64,000 bases of DNA from the NCBI GenBank assembly GCA_965205915.1, contig OZ242191.1, forward strand, positions 1,550,001 through 1,614,000, written 5' to 3'. Below, piece after piece: positions 7,280 to 15,901 of this stretch. The DNA is from VXMO01 sp965205915. GTDB taxonomy: Bacteria > Chloroflexota > Dehalococcoidia > UBA6926. Position 1 is the stretch's first letter. Each line of letters starts with the position of its first letter. The notes below the pieces were generated by a model, which was not told the DNA's origin, made no database searches, and saw only the letters and a list, made by a program, of their open reading frames with translations. Both the position numbers and the translations under genes were made by a program.

Positions 7280-9046
7280 ATGGCAAAGTACGTCTTTGTG
7301 ACCGGCGGCGTCGTCAGTTCCATCGGAAAGGGCATCACCGCCGCCGCCATCGGACGACTCTTCACGAGCCGCGGCATCAGGGTCGCTGTTCAGAAACTCG
7401 ACCCCTATCTCAACGTCGACCCCGGCACCATGTCCCCCTACCAGCACGGCGAGGTCTTCGTTACCCAGGACGGCGCGGAGACAGACCTTGACCTCGGCCA
7501 CTACGAAAGATTCGTCGACACCGAAATGACCCGCTCCTCCAGTGTCACCGCCGGCCAGGTCTACTCATCCGTCCTTTCGCGTGAGAGGCGGGGCGATTTC
7601 CTGGGTGGCACCATCCAGGTCATTCCCCACGTCACCAACTCCATCAAGCACCGTATGAGGCAGATCGCCGACGAGACCAACGCGGAGGTCATCATCATCG
7701 AAGTCGGCGGCACCGTCGGCGACATCGAGGGCCAGCCGTTCCTTGAGGCCATCCGACAGGTTCGCAATGAAGTTGGGCGTGCCGATGCCATATTCGTCCA
7801 CGTCACCTATCTCCCTTACCTCCACGCCACCGGCGAGCTCAAGTCCAAGCCCACCCAGCACTCCGTCCGTGAACTCGGCCGCAGCGCCGGCATCCGCCCG
7901 GACGTCATCATCGCCCGCAGCGAGGTCGAAGTAACGCAGGAAACAATCGACAAGATCGCCCTGTTCTGTGACGTTGAGGTGGAAGCCGTCGTCCCCCTCT
8001 CCACGGTGGACACCATCTACCGTGTGCCGCTCCTCCTTGAAGAGCGAGGCCTTGGCGTCTATCTCCTCAACCGGATGCAGCTCCCTGAATACGCCGAAGC
8101 GGAGCCCCAGCTTGATGATTGGCGTGACCTCGTGCGACGGTTCGATGAACCCAAGCCCCCCCTCACCGTCGCCATCGTCGGCAAATACGTCGAACTGCGC
8201 GATGCCTACCTTTCCGTTAAGGAAGCCCTTTCACACGCCGGCCTGGAGATCGGCGTCAACATCGAAATCCAATGGATCGCCGCCGAAGAACTTGAAAAAG
8301 ACGGCTGGGAGGAGCAACTGGAGCGCGTGCATGGCATCATCGTCCCCGGCGGCTTTGGCAGCCGTGGCATTGAGGGCATGGTCCGCGCCGCCACCTACGC
8401 CCGTGAGCAACGCATCCCCTATCTTGGCCTCTGCCTTGGAATGCAGGTCATGGTGATTGAGTTCGCCCGAAACGTCGTCGGTCTTGCCGCTGCCAACTCC
8501 ACCGAGTTTGACGTGCAGACCCCCTGGCCCGTCATCAACATCATGGAAGATCAAGAGGGCGTCCGCGCCAAGGGCGGCACAATGCGACTCGGCTCCTACC
8601 TCTGCCATCTCACCCCCGGCACGCGCGCCTCGCGGGCATACGGCGATCCGGAGACCATCGTGGAGCGCCACCGCCACCGCTTTGAATTCAACAACGCCTA
8701 CCGGCAACCCTTTAATGAGGCCGGCCTGATTGTCAGCGGCACGTATCGTGAGCTCGACCTCGTCGAAATCTCTGAAGTGCGCGACCACCCCTTTATGGTA
8801 GGGACGCAATTCCATCCCGAGTTCCGATCGCGTCCGACCCGATCGCACCCCCTCTTCCGTGAATTCGTCTCCATCGCCGCCGGCATCCTCCGCGCCGGAG
8901 AACAACCGCCGCTGATCACGGAAAGCGACGGCGCCCCACAACCCGCCCGCCGTCCGTCCGAGAGCGCAGCCTCTGTGAACGGCGAACATCCGGAGCAGGA
9001 CGACGCCGCATCATCTCCCACCGTCCACGCCGGGTCCGGCTTCTGA
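7280..9046 (+). CDS. pyrG: CTP synthase
   Basis: A 588-residue CTP synthase that aminates UTP to CTP using glutamine and ATP. The N-terminal synthetase domain starts KYVFVTGGVVSSIGKG (P-loop). The C-terminal class I glutamine amidotransferase domain has its nucleophile in CLGMQ near residue 384 and the His-Glu pair in HPEF near 512. After the normal family end there is a polar, probably disordered tail of about 45 residues. ATG 7280 gives the canonical N-terminus; ATGs at 7270 and 7276 are in another frame. The rho gene follows on the same strand after a 77-nt gap with its own strong ribosome-binding site. Confidence 0.97.
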   Translation: MAKYVFVTGGVVSSIGKGITAAAIGRLFTSRGIRVAVQKLDPYLNVDPGTMSPYQHGEVFVTQDGAETDLDLGHYERFVDTEMTRSSSVTAGQVYSSVLSRERRGDFLGGTIQVIPHVTNSIKHRMRQIADETNAEVIIIEVGGTVGDIEGQPFLEAIRQVRNEVGRADAIFVHVTYLPYLHATGELKSKPTQHSVRELGRSAGIRPDVIIARSEVEVTQETIDKIALFCDVEVEAVVPLSTVDTIYRVPLLLEERGLGVYLLNRMQLPEYAEAEPQLDDWRDLVRRFDEPKPPLTVAIVGKYVELRDAYLSVKEALSHAGLEIGVNIEIQWIAAEELEKDGWEEQLERVHGIIVPGGFGSRGIEGMVRAATYAREQRIPYLGLCLGMQVMVIEFARNVVGLAAANSTEFDVQTPWPVINIMEDQEGVRAKGGTMRLGSYLCHLTPGTRASRAYGDPETIVERHRHRFEFNNAYRQPFNEAGLIVSGTYRELDLVEISEVRDHPFMVGTQFHPEFRSRPTRSHPLFREFVSIAAGILRAGEQPPLITESDGAPQPARRPSESAASVNGEHPEQDDAASSPTVHAGSGF

Positions 9047-9123
9047 TACACGTGCAAACCTTCCCTTAATAGAGAAACAACACCTCGGGCATCGATACAG
9101 CGCCCACAGCAAAGGAGAACCCC

Positions 9124-10893
9124 TTGGACACCACCGACGCCACCGACGCGCAGACCCCGGAAGAGCCGCAACGCACACCACGTCGCGGCATCGCCCGGCC
9201 GCCCCGTACCCGCCGTCCCACCGCCACCGCGGACCCCACGCCCAACGATGCCCCCCCTGCTGAGGAAACCCACGCGGACAACGGTGTCGCTCCTGTCACC
9301 GAAACCAACAGCAACGGCGCGGCCCCGCCATCCACGTCCTCCATCACAGAGGGCCTCCCACCCGCCTCAACCCCCATCTCTGATGCTGAATACCCGGTCG
9401 ACCAAGCCGAAGCCGCGCCACGCCGCGTCCCTCGCCCACGCAACCCCAACGGAGCGCCGCCCGGCCGCCGACGTCCTGACCGCGACCGTGACCGAGATCG
9501 TGACCGTGACCGCCCACAGCGGCCCAACAACAACAGGCCCCGTGATCCCGTAATGAACGACGATGGCGAATCCGATGCCCCCCGTCGTGAGCCAAACGGT
9601 GAGCCCCTCCCCTCCCAAATCCAGAACGTCACCATCCCCCAACTCGAAAACCTTGACCGTGAAGGAGCCACACAGCTTGCTGAGTTCCTCGGCATGCCCG
9701 GCCACTCCATCCTCCGACGTGAGGACATGACCCATCGTGTCATCCAGCTCCTTGGAGAGCGCGGCGGAACCATCAACGCCAGCGGCATCCTTGAAGTCAC
9801 CGGCGAAGGCTTCGGCTTCATCAGGCACCGCAACCTCCGTCACAACCTCAACGATGTCTACGTCGCGCAATCCCAGATCCGACGATTCGGCATCCGCACC
9901 GGCGATTGGGTCACCGGCCAGGTCCGCACACCCAAGAGCGGCGAAAAATACTACGGACTCCTCCGTGTTGACACCGTCACCGGCCAGGAACCTGAAATCT
10001 CACGCCGCCGGCCCATCTTTGACCAACTCACCGCCCTCTTCCCTGACCGCCTCTATGACCTTGAGACCGATCAAAAGGCCATAGCCGCCCGCCTCCTCAA
10101 CCTCGTCGCCCCCATCGGCTTTGGACAGCGCGCCCTCATCGTCTCCCCGCCAAAGGCCGGCAAAACCATCCTCCTCCACCAGATCGCCGATGCCATCTCC
10201 GCCAGATACCCCTCAACACACATCATGGCCGCCCTCATCGGAGAGCGACCTGAAGAAGTCACCGATTGGGAACGCACAGTCAAAGGCGCCGAAGTCATGT
10301 CATCCACCTTTGACGAGCCTGTTGAAGAGCACACACGCGTCGCTGAACTCGTCCTCGCCCGTGCCAAGCGACTCGTCGAAGCCGGTCAAGACGTCGTCAT
10401 CCTCCTTGACTCCATCACACGTCTCGCCCGTGCCTACAACATCGCCGCCCCATCCAGTGGCCGAACCCTCTCCGGCGGCATGGACCCCTCCGCCCTCTAC
10501 CCGCCCAAACACTTCTTCGGCGCCGCCCGTAACACCGAAGAAGCCGGAACCCTCACCATCGTCGCCACATGCCTCGTCGACACCGGCTCACGGCTCGACG
10601 ATGTCATCTACGAAGAATTCAAAGGCACCGGCAACATGGAAGTCCACCTTGAGCGACGCCTCGCCGAACGCCGCATCTACCCCGCCATTGACGTCCTCAA
10701 ATCCGGCACCCGGCGCGACGAGCGACTCTACGATGACAAGACCTACCGTGGCATCGTCACACTCCGACGCATGATGGCCATGCTCTCCAACTCCAACCTC
10801 GATGCCTCAGACGCCACAGAGCGCATCCTTGATCGCCTCTCCAAGACCAAGACCAACGCAGACTTCATAGCCAACCTCGCCAAAGAAATCTAG
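9124..10893 (+). CDS. rho: transcription termination factor Rho
   Basis: A 589-residue Rho, the hexameric RNA helicase that ends transcription at Rho-dependent sites. The start is TTG at 9124, supported by AAAGGAG 8-9 nt upstream. Residues 1 to about 165 form a family-atypical disordered extension rich in Pro, Thr and Arg, ending in a tandem Asp-Arg run (9478-9512). Next come the Rho N-terminal domain (LENLDREGATQLAEFLG), the cold-shock RNA-binding fold (GEGFGFIRH), Walker A PPKAGKT near 342, Walker B VVILLD, and the Q-loop and R-loop region. Arg-rich insertions of this kind are known in high-GC Rho proteins, where they add RNA affinity. Confidence 0.96.
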   Translation: MDTTDATDAQTPEEPQRTPRRGIARPPRTRRPTATADPTPNDAPPAEETHADNGVAPVTETNSNGAAPPSTSSITEGLPPASTPISDAEYPVDQAEAAPRRVPRPRNPNGAPPGRRRPDRDRDRDRDRDRPQRPNNNRPRDPVMNDDGESDAPRREPNGEPLPSQIQNVTIPQLENLDREGATQLAEFLGMPGHSILRREDMTHRVIQLLGERGGTINASGILEVTGEGFGFIRHRNLRHNLNDVYVAQSQIRRFGIRTGDWVTGQVRTPKSGEKYYGLLRVDTVTGQEPEISRRRPIFDQLTALFPDRLYDLETDQKAIAARLLNLVAPIGFGQRALIVSPPKAGKTILLHQIADAISARYPSTHIMAALIGERPEEVTDWERTVKGAEVMSSTFDEPVEEHTRVAELVLARAKRLVEAGQDVVILLDSITRLARAYNIAAPSSGRTLSGGMDPSALYPPKHFFGAARNTEEAGTLTIVATCLVDTGSRLDDVIYEEFKGTGNMEVHLERRLAERRIYPAIDVLKSGTRRDERLYDDKTYRGIVTLRRMMAMLSNSNLDASDATERILDRLSKTKTNADFIANLAKEI

Positions 10894-10970
10894 GAACCCC
10901 GTCATTCCGGCGCCCCCCCCCCGTCATGCCGGCGCAGGCCGGAACCCACCCCGTCTGCTAAACTGGCCGC

Positions 10971-11180
10971 ATGACAACCCAAACACCCACACCCAGTGAC
11001 AACGAGCGCCTTAGCCGACTCGAAGGCGTCGTCGAGCAGATCCTTGTCCCTCTCGACAGCCTTGAGCGCAGCGTGGACAACCTCCGCATCATCCTCTTCA
11101 CCGGCTTCGGCCTCATGTGGGCCACCATGGTCGGCGGCTTCACCGCCGTCTTTGTCGCCGTCCTCTCCATCGACCCCTGA
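10971..11180 (+). CDS. small single-span membrane protein with coiled-coil head
   Basis: A 69-residue protein: a polar start, a probable coiled coil (RLSRLEGVVEQILVPLDSLE) and one hydrophobic span (RIILFTGFGLMWATMVGGF). A TAAACT -10 box at 10959-10964 ends 6 nt before the ATG, suggesting a leaderless mRNA. I do not recognise a family. The layout resembles small holin-like or scaffold membrane proteins, but no function can be assigned. Confidence 0.5.
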   Translation: MTTQTPTPSDNERLSRLEGVVEQILVPLDSLERSVDNLRIILFTGFGLMWATMVGGFTAVFVAVLSIDP

Positions 11181-11195
11181 CACCCTCCACCCCCC

Positions 11196-11345
11196 ATGTC
11201 ACCCCCTAACGTCATGCCCCCACATTCCGCCCCCCCCATATTCGCCGCCCCCCACATTCCGCCCCCCCCACATTCCGCGCCCCCCCACATTCCGCCCCCC
11301 CCTCATTCCGCGCCCCCCCTCATTCCGGCGAAAGCCGGAACCCAT
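11196..11345. repeat. degenerate ACATTCCG / poly-C tandem array
   Basis: About eight irregular copies of a C-run followed by CATTCCG end in one complete palindrome, ATTCCGGC-GAAA-GCCGGAA (11322-11340). It looks like repeated half-copies of the dispersed CATTCCGGCGAAAGCCGGAAT element. The remaining stretch to 11486 contains no gene I can support. Confidence 0.6.
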
Positions 11346-11486
11346 CCCCTGCGGCGCCCATCTCGTAAAACCCCCACAAAAACACCTACATATGCCGAAA
11401 CTTCCCCCGCGCTATGCCCAACCTGTTCTCAAACAAAGTCTCAAACCTTTTTCGAAGATTCGTACCTAACCACTGCCAACCGACTA

Positions 11487-11516
11487 TTGACAAGGCTTAT
11501 GAATCTCCCCTATAGT
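11487..11516 (+). promoter_or_regulatory. strong promoter of the exported-protein operon
   Basis: Consensus TTGACA at 11487-11492, an 18-nt spacer and TATAGT at 11511-11516. It lies about 370 nt upstream of the large gene, so the mRNA carries a long leader. Confidence 0.65.
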
Positions 11517-11757
11517 CCGTTGAGTGACTACGCCTTTCGTCAGGTGTGGGGCTTTTCCGCGTATGGCACACTGCTGACGCGCGGGAAACCTCGTCTAGCG
11601 TGGTGTAGTGGCATGAAAAGGAGAACAACAGAGGGCGCGGGGCCCTCAGGAGTTCAGTACAATTCGTAGCCAGGCAAGCGCGGGAAAGTCAGCGCCCCCT
11701 AGCCGTAACAACGGCGGACTAACGGGTTTCCTGACTCTCATAGACGGGGAGGAGCAG
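11517..11757 (+). other. structured 5' leader of unknown type
   Basis: A 240-nt leader between a strong promoter and a leader peptide. Visible hairpins include GAGGGC/GCCCTC (11633-11649) and GCCGT-AACA-ACGGC (near 11702-11715). A possible 18-codon frame starts at ATG 11613. It does not match riboswitch or tmRNA consensus sequences I know. A regulatory RNA or an mRNA-stabilising leader is possible. Confidence 0.35.
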
Positions 11758-11889
11758 ATGTACGCACGAGAACCGTGGCAATCCCGAAGCCCGACGGGCA
11801 TAAGGATGAAGAAACCGACGGTTTCCCCTACACTCAAGAAGCCGGGCCAAGACGGCCCAGATCACAAATCGGAAGGGGGCTTCCTGTGA
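11758..11889 (+). CDS. 43-codon leader peptide coupled to the large exported protein
   Basis: ATG 11758 is preceded by an excellent ribosome-binding site, GGGGAGGAG, 3 nt upstream. It encodes a basic 43-residue peptide beginning MYAREPWQSRSPTG and ending KSEGGFL. Its TGA (11887-11889) overlaps the GTG start of the large gene (GTGA at 11886-11889), the classic arrangement for translational coupling. Two more stems lie inside it (GAAACCG/CGGTTTC and GGGCC-AAGAC-GGCCC). The peptide may regulate or load ribosomes for the downstream gene; its function is not known. Confidence 0.5.
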   Translation: MYAREPWQSRSPTGIRMKKPTVSPTLKKPGQDGPDHKSEGGFL

Positions 11890-14800
11890 AGCGCAAAGCA
11901 CTGGTTATCTTAACGGTCGCGATCTTGGCCTTCGCCATGATCCCGGCCCTCGGAGCGAACGCCGCGGAAGGCGAAGTCAAACTCGTCACTCCCGCTGAGC
12001 TCGGCAATCCCGCCCCTGATGGCGGCGATTCGCTGTTCCGAGGACTCGATTCACTCGATGACGTTTCCGATGCCGTTATTGGCAGAGACCGTACGTCAAC
12101 GCGCGGTACCTTGTTCGTTGTAATCCAAGACAACGACGGCGACTCCAACGGCCACAAATCAATCGCTGCCACATACTCAGGCCTGAGTATCAGTGGCGAG
12201 GGCAGCACCACCTTCTCGTTTGTCGTTGGAGACACTACTTCCGGTGTAGTGCTCCCTGTTACGGTGAAAGACCCCGCCGGTATTGACGTGGTCGGCGATG
12301 ACATTTTCATTGCCGATGCCAACCGTAACGGTCGCACTGAGGAAACTGACGTCACGATTTACACCGGAGCGCCTACCCCCGCCAATCGGATTCTTGGAAC
12401 CAACGTGGTGGGCATCGGCGAGAAATCGGTGAGAATCCTGAATGCTGCTCTCATTGGTGTCGTGGATCTGACGATTACGGCACAGACCGCCACGCGGAAC
12501 ACCTTGTGGGATTCCGCGACCGGTGAGAGTTGGGTCAACGTCAGGAGCACCTCCGGCAACGCGATCAACCTGATTGCTGAGGAAACCAATCTCAGTACTA
12601 TCAATGATTCGTACCAGGCTGGCGTGGAGGACGGACGCCTGACGGGCGCACCGGATGCCCAAGTGGTTGCGGACGCTGACTCCAAAGACTCCGGCATCTT
12701 CGTCGCCGCGTTTGGTATCATTCGCAGCGATTGGAAGGACATGCTGGATGAGTGGGCCTCCGATGACTCGGATGACCCCCTTGCTCCAATTGGAAACCAG
12801 GCCGATGTGGTCAATTTGGATCTAGATGGCCCCAACACCACAACCATAACGGCCGTTGTCGCCGACGCCGTAAACAACATCGCAGCTGCCCCGCAGGTTG
12901 TGACACAGACATTTACACTGATGGGCGTCCAAAGCGGTTGCGACAACGGGTGTGTCGTTGATGCAAATACGGACGGCCGAATCGACAAGTTCGACTTTGA
13001 TGTCGAATACAACCGCGTTAGTCAAAGCAGAGGGGTACTGACTAGCTACTCCTATGATGGAGACAATGACGCAATCACCGTCGTTATTACCGGGCTCTCT
13101 CTCGGTGAGTACGATGAAGACGCAGACGCCGGTACGCCGGACGTTGTACGTGACACGGTTCGTGTCCGCTACAACAGCGAGCCGACCGGCAACCAGCTGC
13201 TAACAGAGATCCGCAACCGTGCCGATTCAGCCATTGACGAGCAGACGCTCCACAACGCCTTCGATGACCTGACCACTAAGGATGAAGGCAAAGCGGCGAG
13301 AGCCCTGGTTGCCACGCTTGAGGCCCAGGCTGAAAACCTCAACATCGAGACCGCCGAAACAGGCGCGTCCATACTCCTTAACAGGCTCGTCGGCGTCGCC
13401 GACGGTGATGAGCTCGATGTTCGGTATGACGACCCCACCCGCGGTGAAGGCACGCAGCGGGAGTCGGTAGATGTCGACCTCGTCGCCCCGACAATCGGTG
13501 ACATTGATCCGGCAAATAACCAGTTCACGACGGATGACGACTTCGATGTGGCATTTACCGTCACGGATACTGGCTCCGGCGTCTACGAGGACGCGGAAGA
13601 TGTGGTGATTGGTAACGAAAACCACGTTGACGCGACCATCGTGACTTCGCCGATCGAAACAGAAGAAAGCAACCTGTCTCCCGAAGAGGATGACGATATC
13701 AACGATGGCTACCTCTATGAAGTCACTGTTGATGTTGACGAAGCGGCGAGAGCGGCGGAAGACGACGACCTGAACCTCGTCATCACTCTCACCATCGTTG
13801 CCTACGACATCGCCGGTAACAGGGCGCAAAAGATCACCACAATCACAGTCGACACCATCGATCCTGAACTGGTCGCTGCCTTTACCGGCTACGGCGTAGT
13901 TAGCAAGACTGGTATTGACCGCGCAAAGCCTGATGATGCGCTTGGCGCGTACGTCATTCTTGAGAATGCGCCTGATTGGGTCGCGCTCGTCTTCAACGGC
14001 GCGATTGCCGGTGACTCCATCCGCGCCAGTGACATTGCAGTCGGCGCGGCGCAGGTTTCAGACATCGTTTGGCTCAACGGCGTCGGCGGCAACGTCATCA
14101 GCATTGGTGATATTGCCCAATCCCGCAAAGCAACGGACTTGGACTTCGACGCCATGACCACGACGGGTAACCGGGCGGATGACGTCATCACCAGTAATGC
14201 CCCCGCAGGCTTTGGCTTGGCCAACAACACACGCAACCAGAGGGCCCAGCACATCATGTTCCTGCAGCTTGATGCGCCTTTGCCAACGGATGCGACCCCT
14301 CGCATCCTGATCAGAGGTGAAGACTTGAGCGACTTGGCTGGCAACAGGAATGGCGATGACCATCTCGCCAGCGCCAGGGACGGTCTCGCCCCGGTCTTCT
14401 CGGTGACTGTCGCGGATAAGCTCAGCAACGAAGCGCTGGAAATCAGTATCAGCACCACCGAGACGCTTGACCGGCGCCCGACCGCAACGATCGAACTCGG
14501 GGACGACACGATTAGCCTCGATGTCGACATCGCGTCAGCCTCCAGTTGGACCGTCTCCGAGGACAGGGTCTCACTGGGCCTGACGCGGAGAGATGGCGGT
14601 CAGGACGGCGTGTGGAACATTGCCGTCCAGGGCACCGATGAGTCTGGCAACACCTCAAGCGCGTCCGTCGCCAAGTGGGAGCTTGACACCCAGGCCAACG
14701 ACGGCAAGGATCCGGTTCGCGGCGGCGCAGAGCCTGCGGCGGCCAAGCTGGAAGTCGAAACCGCAGACGTCATCTTCCTCTCGCTCACCTTCGAGCATGA

Positions 14801-15704
14801 GGCTGACGAGTACGATGACCAGACTGCCGCTACTGATGTGCGCGGTAAGGACTCGGCGAACGCCACCGTCATTACCTCAGTCATGATTGAGACGTTGGCC
14901 GCTGACGGCGCCGTTGTCGCCGACTCGGCGAGGGAAGTCGCTTCCGGACTCATACAGAGCTCGGATGGCAAGAGGTTTGTCATCGCCCTTGGTAAGGATG
15001 CCGAAGATGTGGCGATCGCGCCGATCGGCAGCTACCAGCTCGACATTGAGTACAGCGACACGGCTGGCAACACGGGTAAGTACGACTTCAAGTTCGCAGT
15101 AATTGCCCAGGTGGCCGAAGAGATCAAGGTCAGCCCAGGCTGGTCGCTCATCTCCATACCGGGCCGCCCGCAATCCGTCAACATCGACGACGTGCTGACC
15201 GACTCCAAGATCACCGACGTGTGGAGCCTGAACAACGAGACGAACCTGTGGGAGTTCGCGCAGTTGGACAAGGTAACCGGTACGTTCATGGGTAACCTGA
15301 CCCAGATCGTGGATGGCCGCAGCTACTTCGTCCGCAGCACCACGTTCGATCCGATCAGTGTCCTGGTGCAGCGGTTCAACCCGCAGCGCACGCCTCCCCA
15401 GTACGCAGTCTCCGCTGGTTGGAACAGCGTCGGCTACACACCCGCTGGTGAGGAAAGGGACGTGAGCGTCGATGGCTACCTGAGCTCACTCGGTACCAGT
15501 GGCTGGGGCATGATCCGCATGTGGAACGCTGATGAGACCCCGCCGCGCTACGAGACCTACTACTCCAGCGGCGTGGCCACGGATGGCTTCACCACCGATT
15601 GCGACCTCAGGCCCGGACCCGGCAATTGTGACGGTATCGCAGTGGTGGAAGCCGGTAGAGGCTACCTCCTGTTCGCGACCCGTAACGGCGTGATTGGCGG
15701 ATAA
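11886..15704 (+). CDS. large exported acidic surface protein (S-layer or adhesin-like)
   Basis: A 1272-residue protein starting from GTG 11886, chosen because GGAAGGGGG precedes it and because it gives a clean signal peptide (MKRKALVILTVAILAFAMIP, cut near ANA-AEG). The body is very acidic and poor in Lys and Cys, with Ig-like beta segments (NQFTTDDDFDVAFTVTDTGSG; YDIAGNRAQKITTITVDTID) and EF-hand or dockerin-like loops (DANTDGRID near 358; DANRNGRTE near 144) suggesting calcium binding. The C-terminus has two copies of a GW motif module (SPGWSLISIPG near 1084; SAGWNSVGYTP near 1177). A consensus promoter, long leader and perfect terminator suggest high expression, as for an S-layer protein (inference). 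No sortase LPxTG tail or membrane anchor is seen. Confidence 0.75.
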   Translation: MKRKALVILTVAILAFAMIPALGANAAEGEVKLVTPAELGNPAPDGGDSLFRGLDSLDDVSDAVIGRDRTSTRGTLFVVIQDNDGDSNGHKSIAATYSGLSISGEGSTTFSFVVGDTTSGVVLPVTVKDPAGIDVVGDDIFIADANRNGRTEETDVTIYTGAPTPANRILGTNVVGIGEKSVRILNAALIGVVDLTITAQTATRNTLWDSATGESWVNVRSTSGNAINLIAEETNLSTINDSYQAGVEDGRLTGAPDAQVVADADSKDSGIFVAAFGIIRSDWKDMLDEWASDDSDDPLAPIGNQADVVNLDLDGPNTTTITAVVADAVNNIAAAPQVVTQTFTLMGVQSGCDNGCVVDANTDGRIDKFDFDVEYNRVSQSRGVLTSYSYDGDNDAITVVITGLSLGEYDEDADAGTPDVVRDTVRVRYNSEPTGNQLLTEIRNRADSAIDEQTLHNAFDDLTTKDEGKAARALVATLEAQAENLNIETAETGASILLNRLVGVADGDELDVRYDDPTRGEGTQRESVDVDLVAPTIGDIDPANNQFTTDDDFDVAFTVTDTGSGVYEDAEDVVIGNENHVDATIVTSPIETEESNLSPEEDDDINDGYLYEVTVDVDEAARAAEDDDLNLVITLTIVAYDIAGNRAQKITTITVDTIDPELVAAFTGYGVVSKTGIDRAKPDDALGAYVILENAPDWVALVFNGAIAGDSIRASDIAVGAAQVSDIVWLNGVGGNVISIGDIAQSRKATDLDFDAMTTTGNRADDVITSNAPAGFGLANNTRNQRAQHIMFLQLDAPLPTDATPRILIRGEDLSDLAGNRNGDDHLASARDGLAPVFSVTVADKLSNEALEISISTTETLDRRPTATIELGDDTISLDVDIASASSWTVSEDRVSLGLTRRDGGQDGVWNIAVQGTDESGNTSSASVAKWELDTQANDGKDPVRGGAEPAAAKLEVETADVIFLSLTFEHEADEYDDQTAATDVRGKDSANATVITSVMIETLAADGAVVADSAREVASGLIQSSDGKRFVIALGKDAEDVAIAPIGSYQLDIEYSDTAGNTGKYDFKFAVIAQVAEEIKVSPGWSLISIPGRPQSVNIDDVLTDSKITDVWSLNNETNLWEFAQLDKVTGTFMGNLTQIVDGRSYFVRSTTFDPISVLVQRFNPQRTPPQYAVSAGWNSVGYTPAGEERDVSVDGYLSSLGTSGWGMIRMWNADETPPRYETYYSSGVATDGFTTDCDLRPGPGNCDGIAVVEAGRGYLLFATRNGVIGG

Positions 15705-15758
15705 TCCCAGCCCATAGCGGCTGACCCCTCCCACAAGGGGGATCAGACAAGGCAAAGC

Positions 15759-15793
15759 AAAAGGCCCCGGGGCCATAAACCCCGGGGCCTTTT
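15759..15793 (+). terminator. Rho-independent terminator of the surface-protein gene
   Basis: A perfect 14-bp stem, AAAAGGCCCCGGGG and its complement, around a 7-nt loop (CCATAAA), ending in TTTT. It lies 55 nt after the stop codon. Confidence 0.9.
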
Positions 15794-15838
15794 CCTATAA
15801 CGGGTGGGTGGGCGCCGTCATTCCCCCCCCCCCCAGTC

Positions 15839-15865
15839 CGTCATTCCCGCGAACGCGGGAACCCG
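15839..15865. repeat. dispersed palindromic repeat CGTCATTCCCGCGAACGCGGGA
   Basis: An intergenic copy of the CGTCATTC family with arms TTCCCGCG/CGCGGGAA. The same sequence family is found inside the meaB coding region just downstream. Confidence 0.7.
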
Positions 15866-15901
15866 TCCCCCCCCACCCCCCCGATGCGCTACCCTTAACC
15901 C

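Noticed and set aside
11517..11757. Leader as tmRNA, RNase P RNA, c-di-GMP or cobalamin riboswitch
   Set aside because: Conserved core sequences of these families are not present by eye; left as an unknown structured leader.
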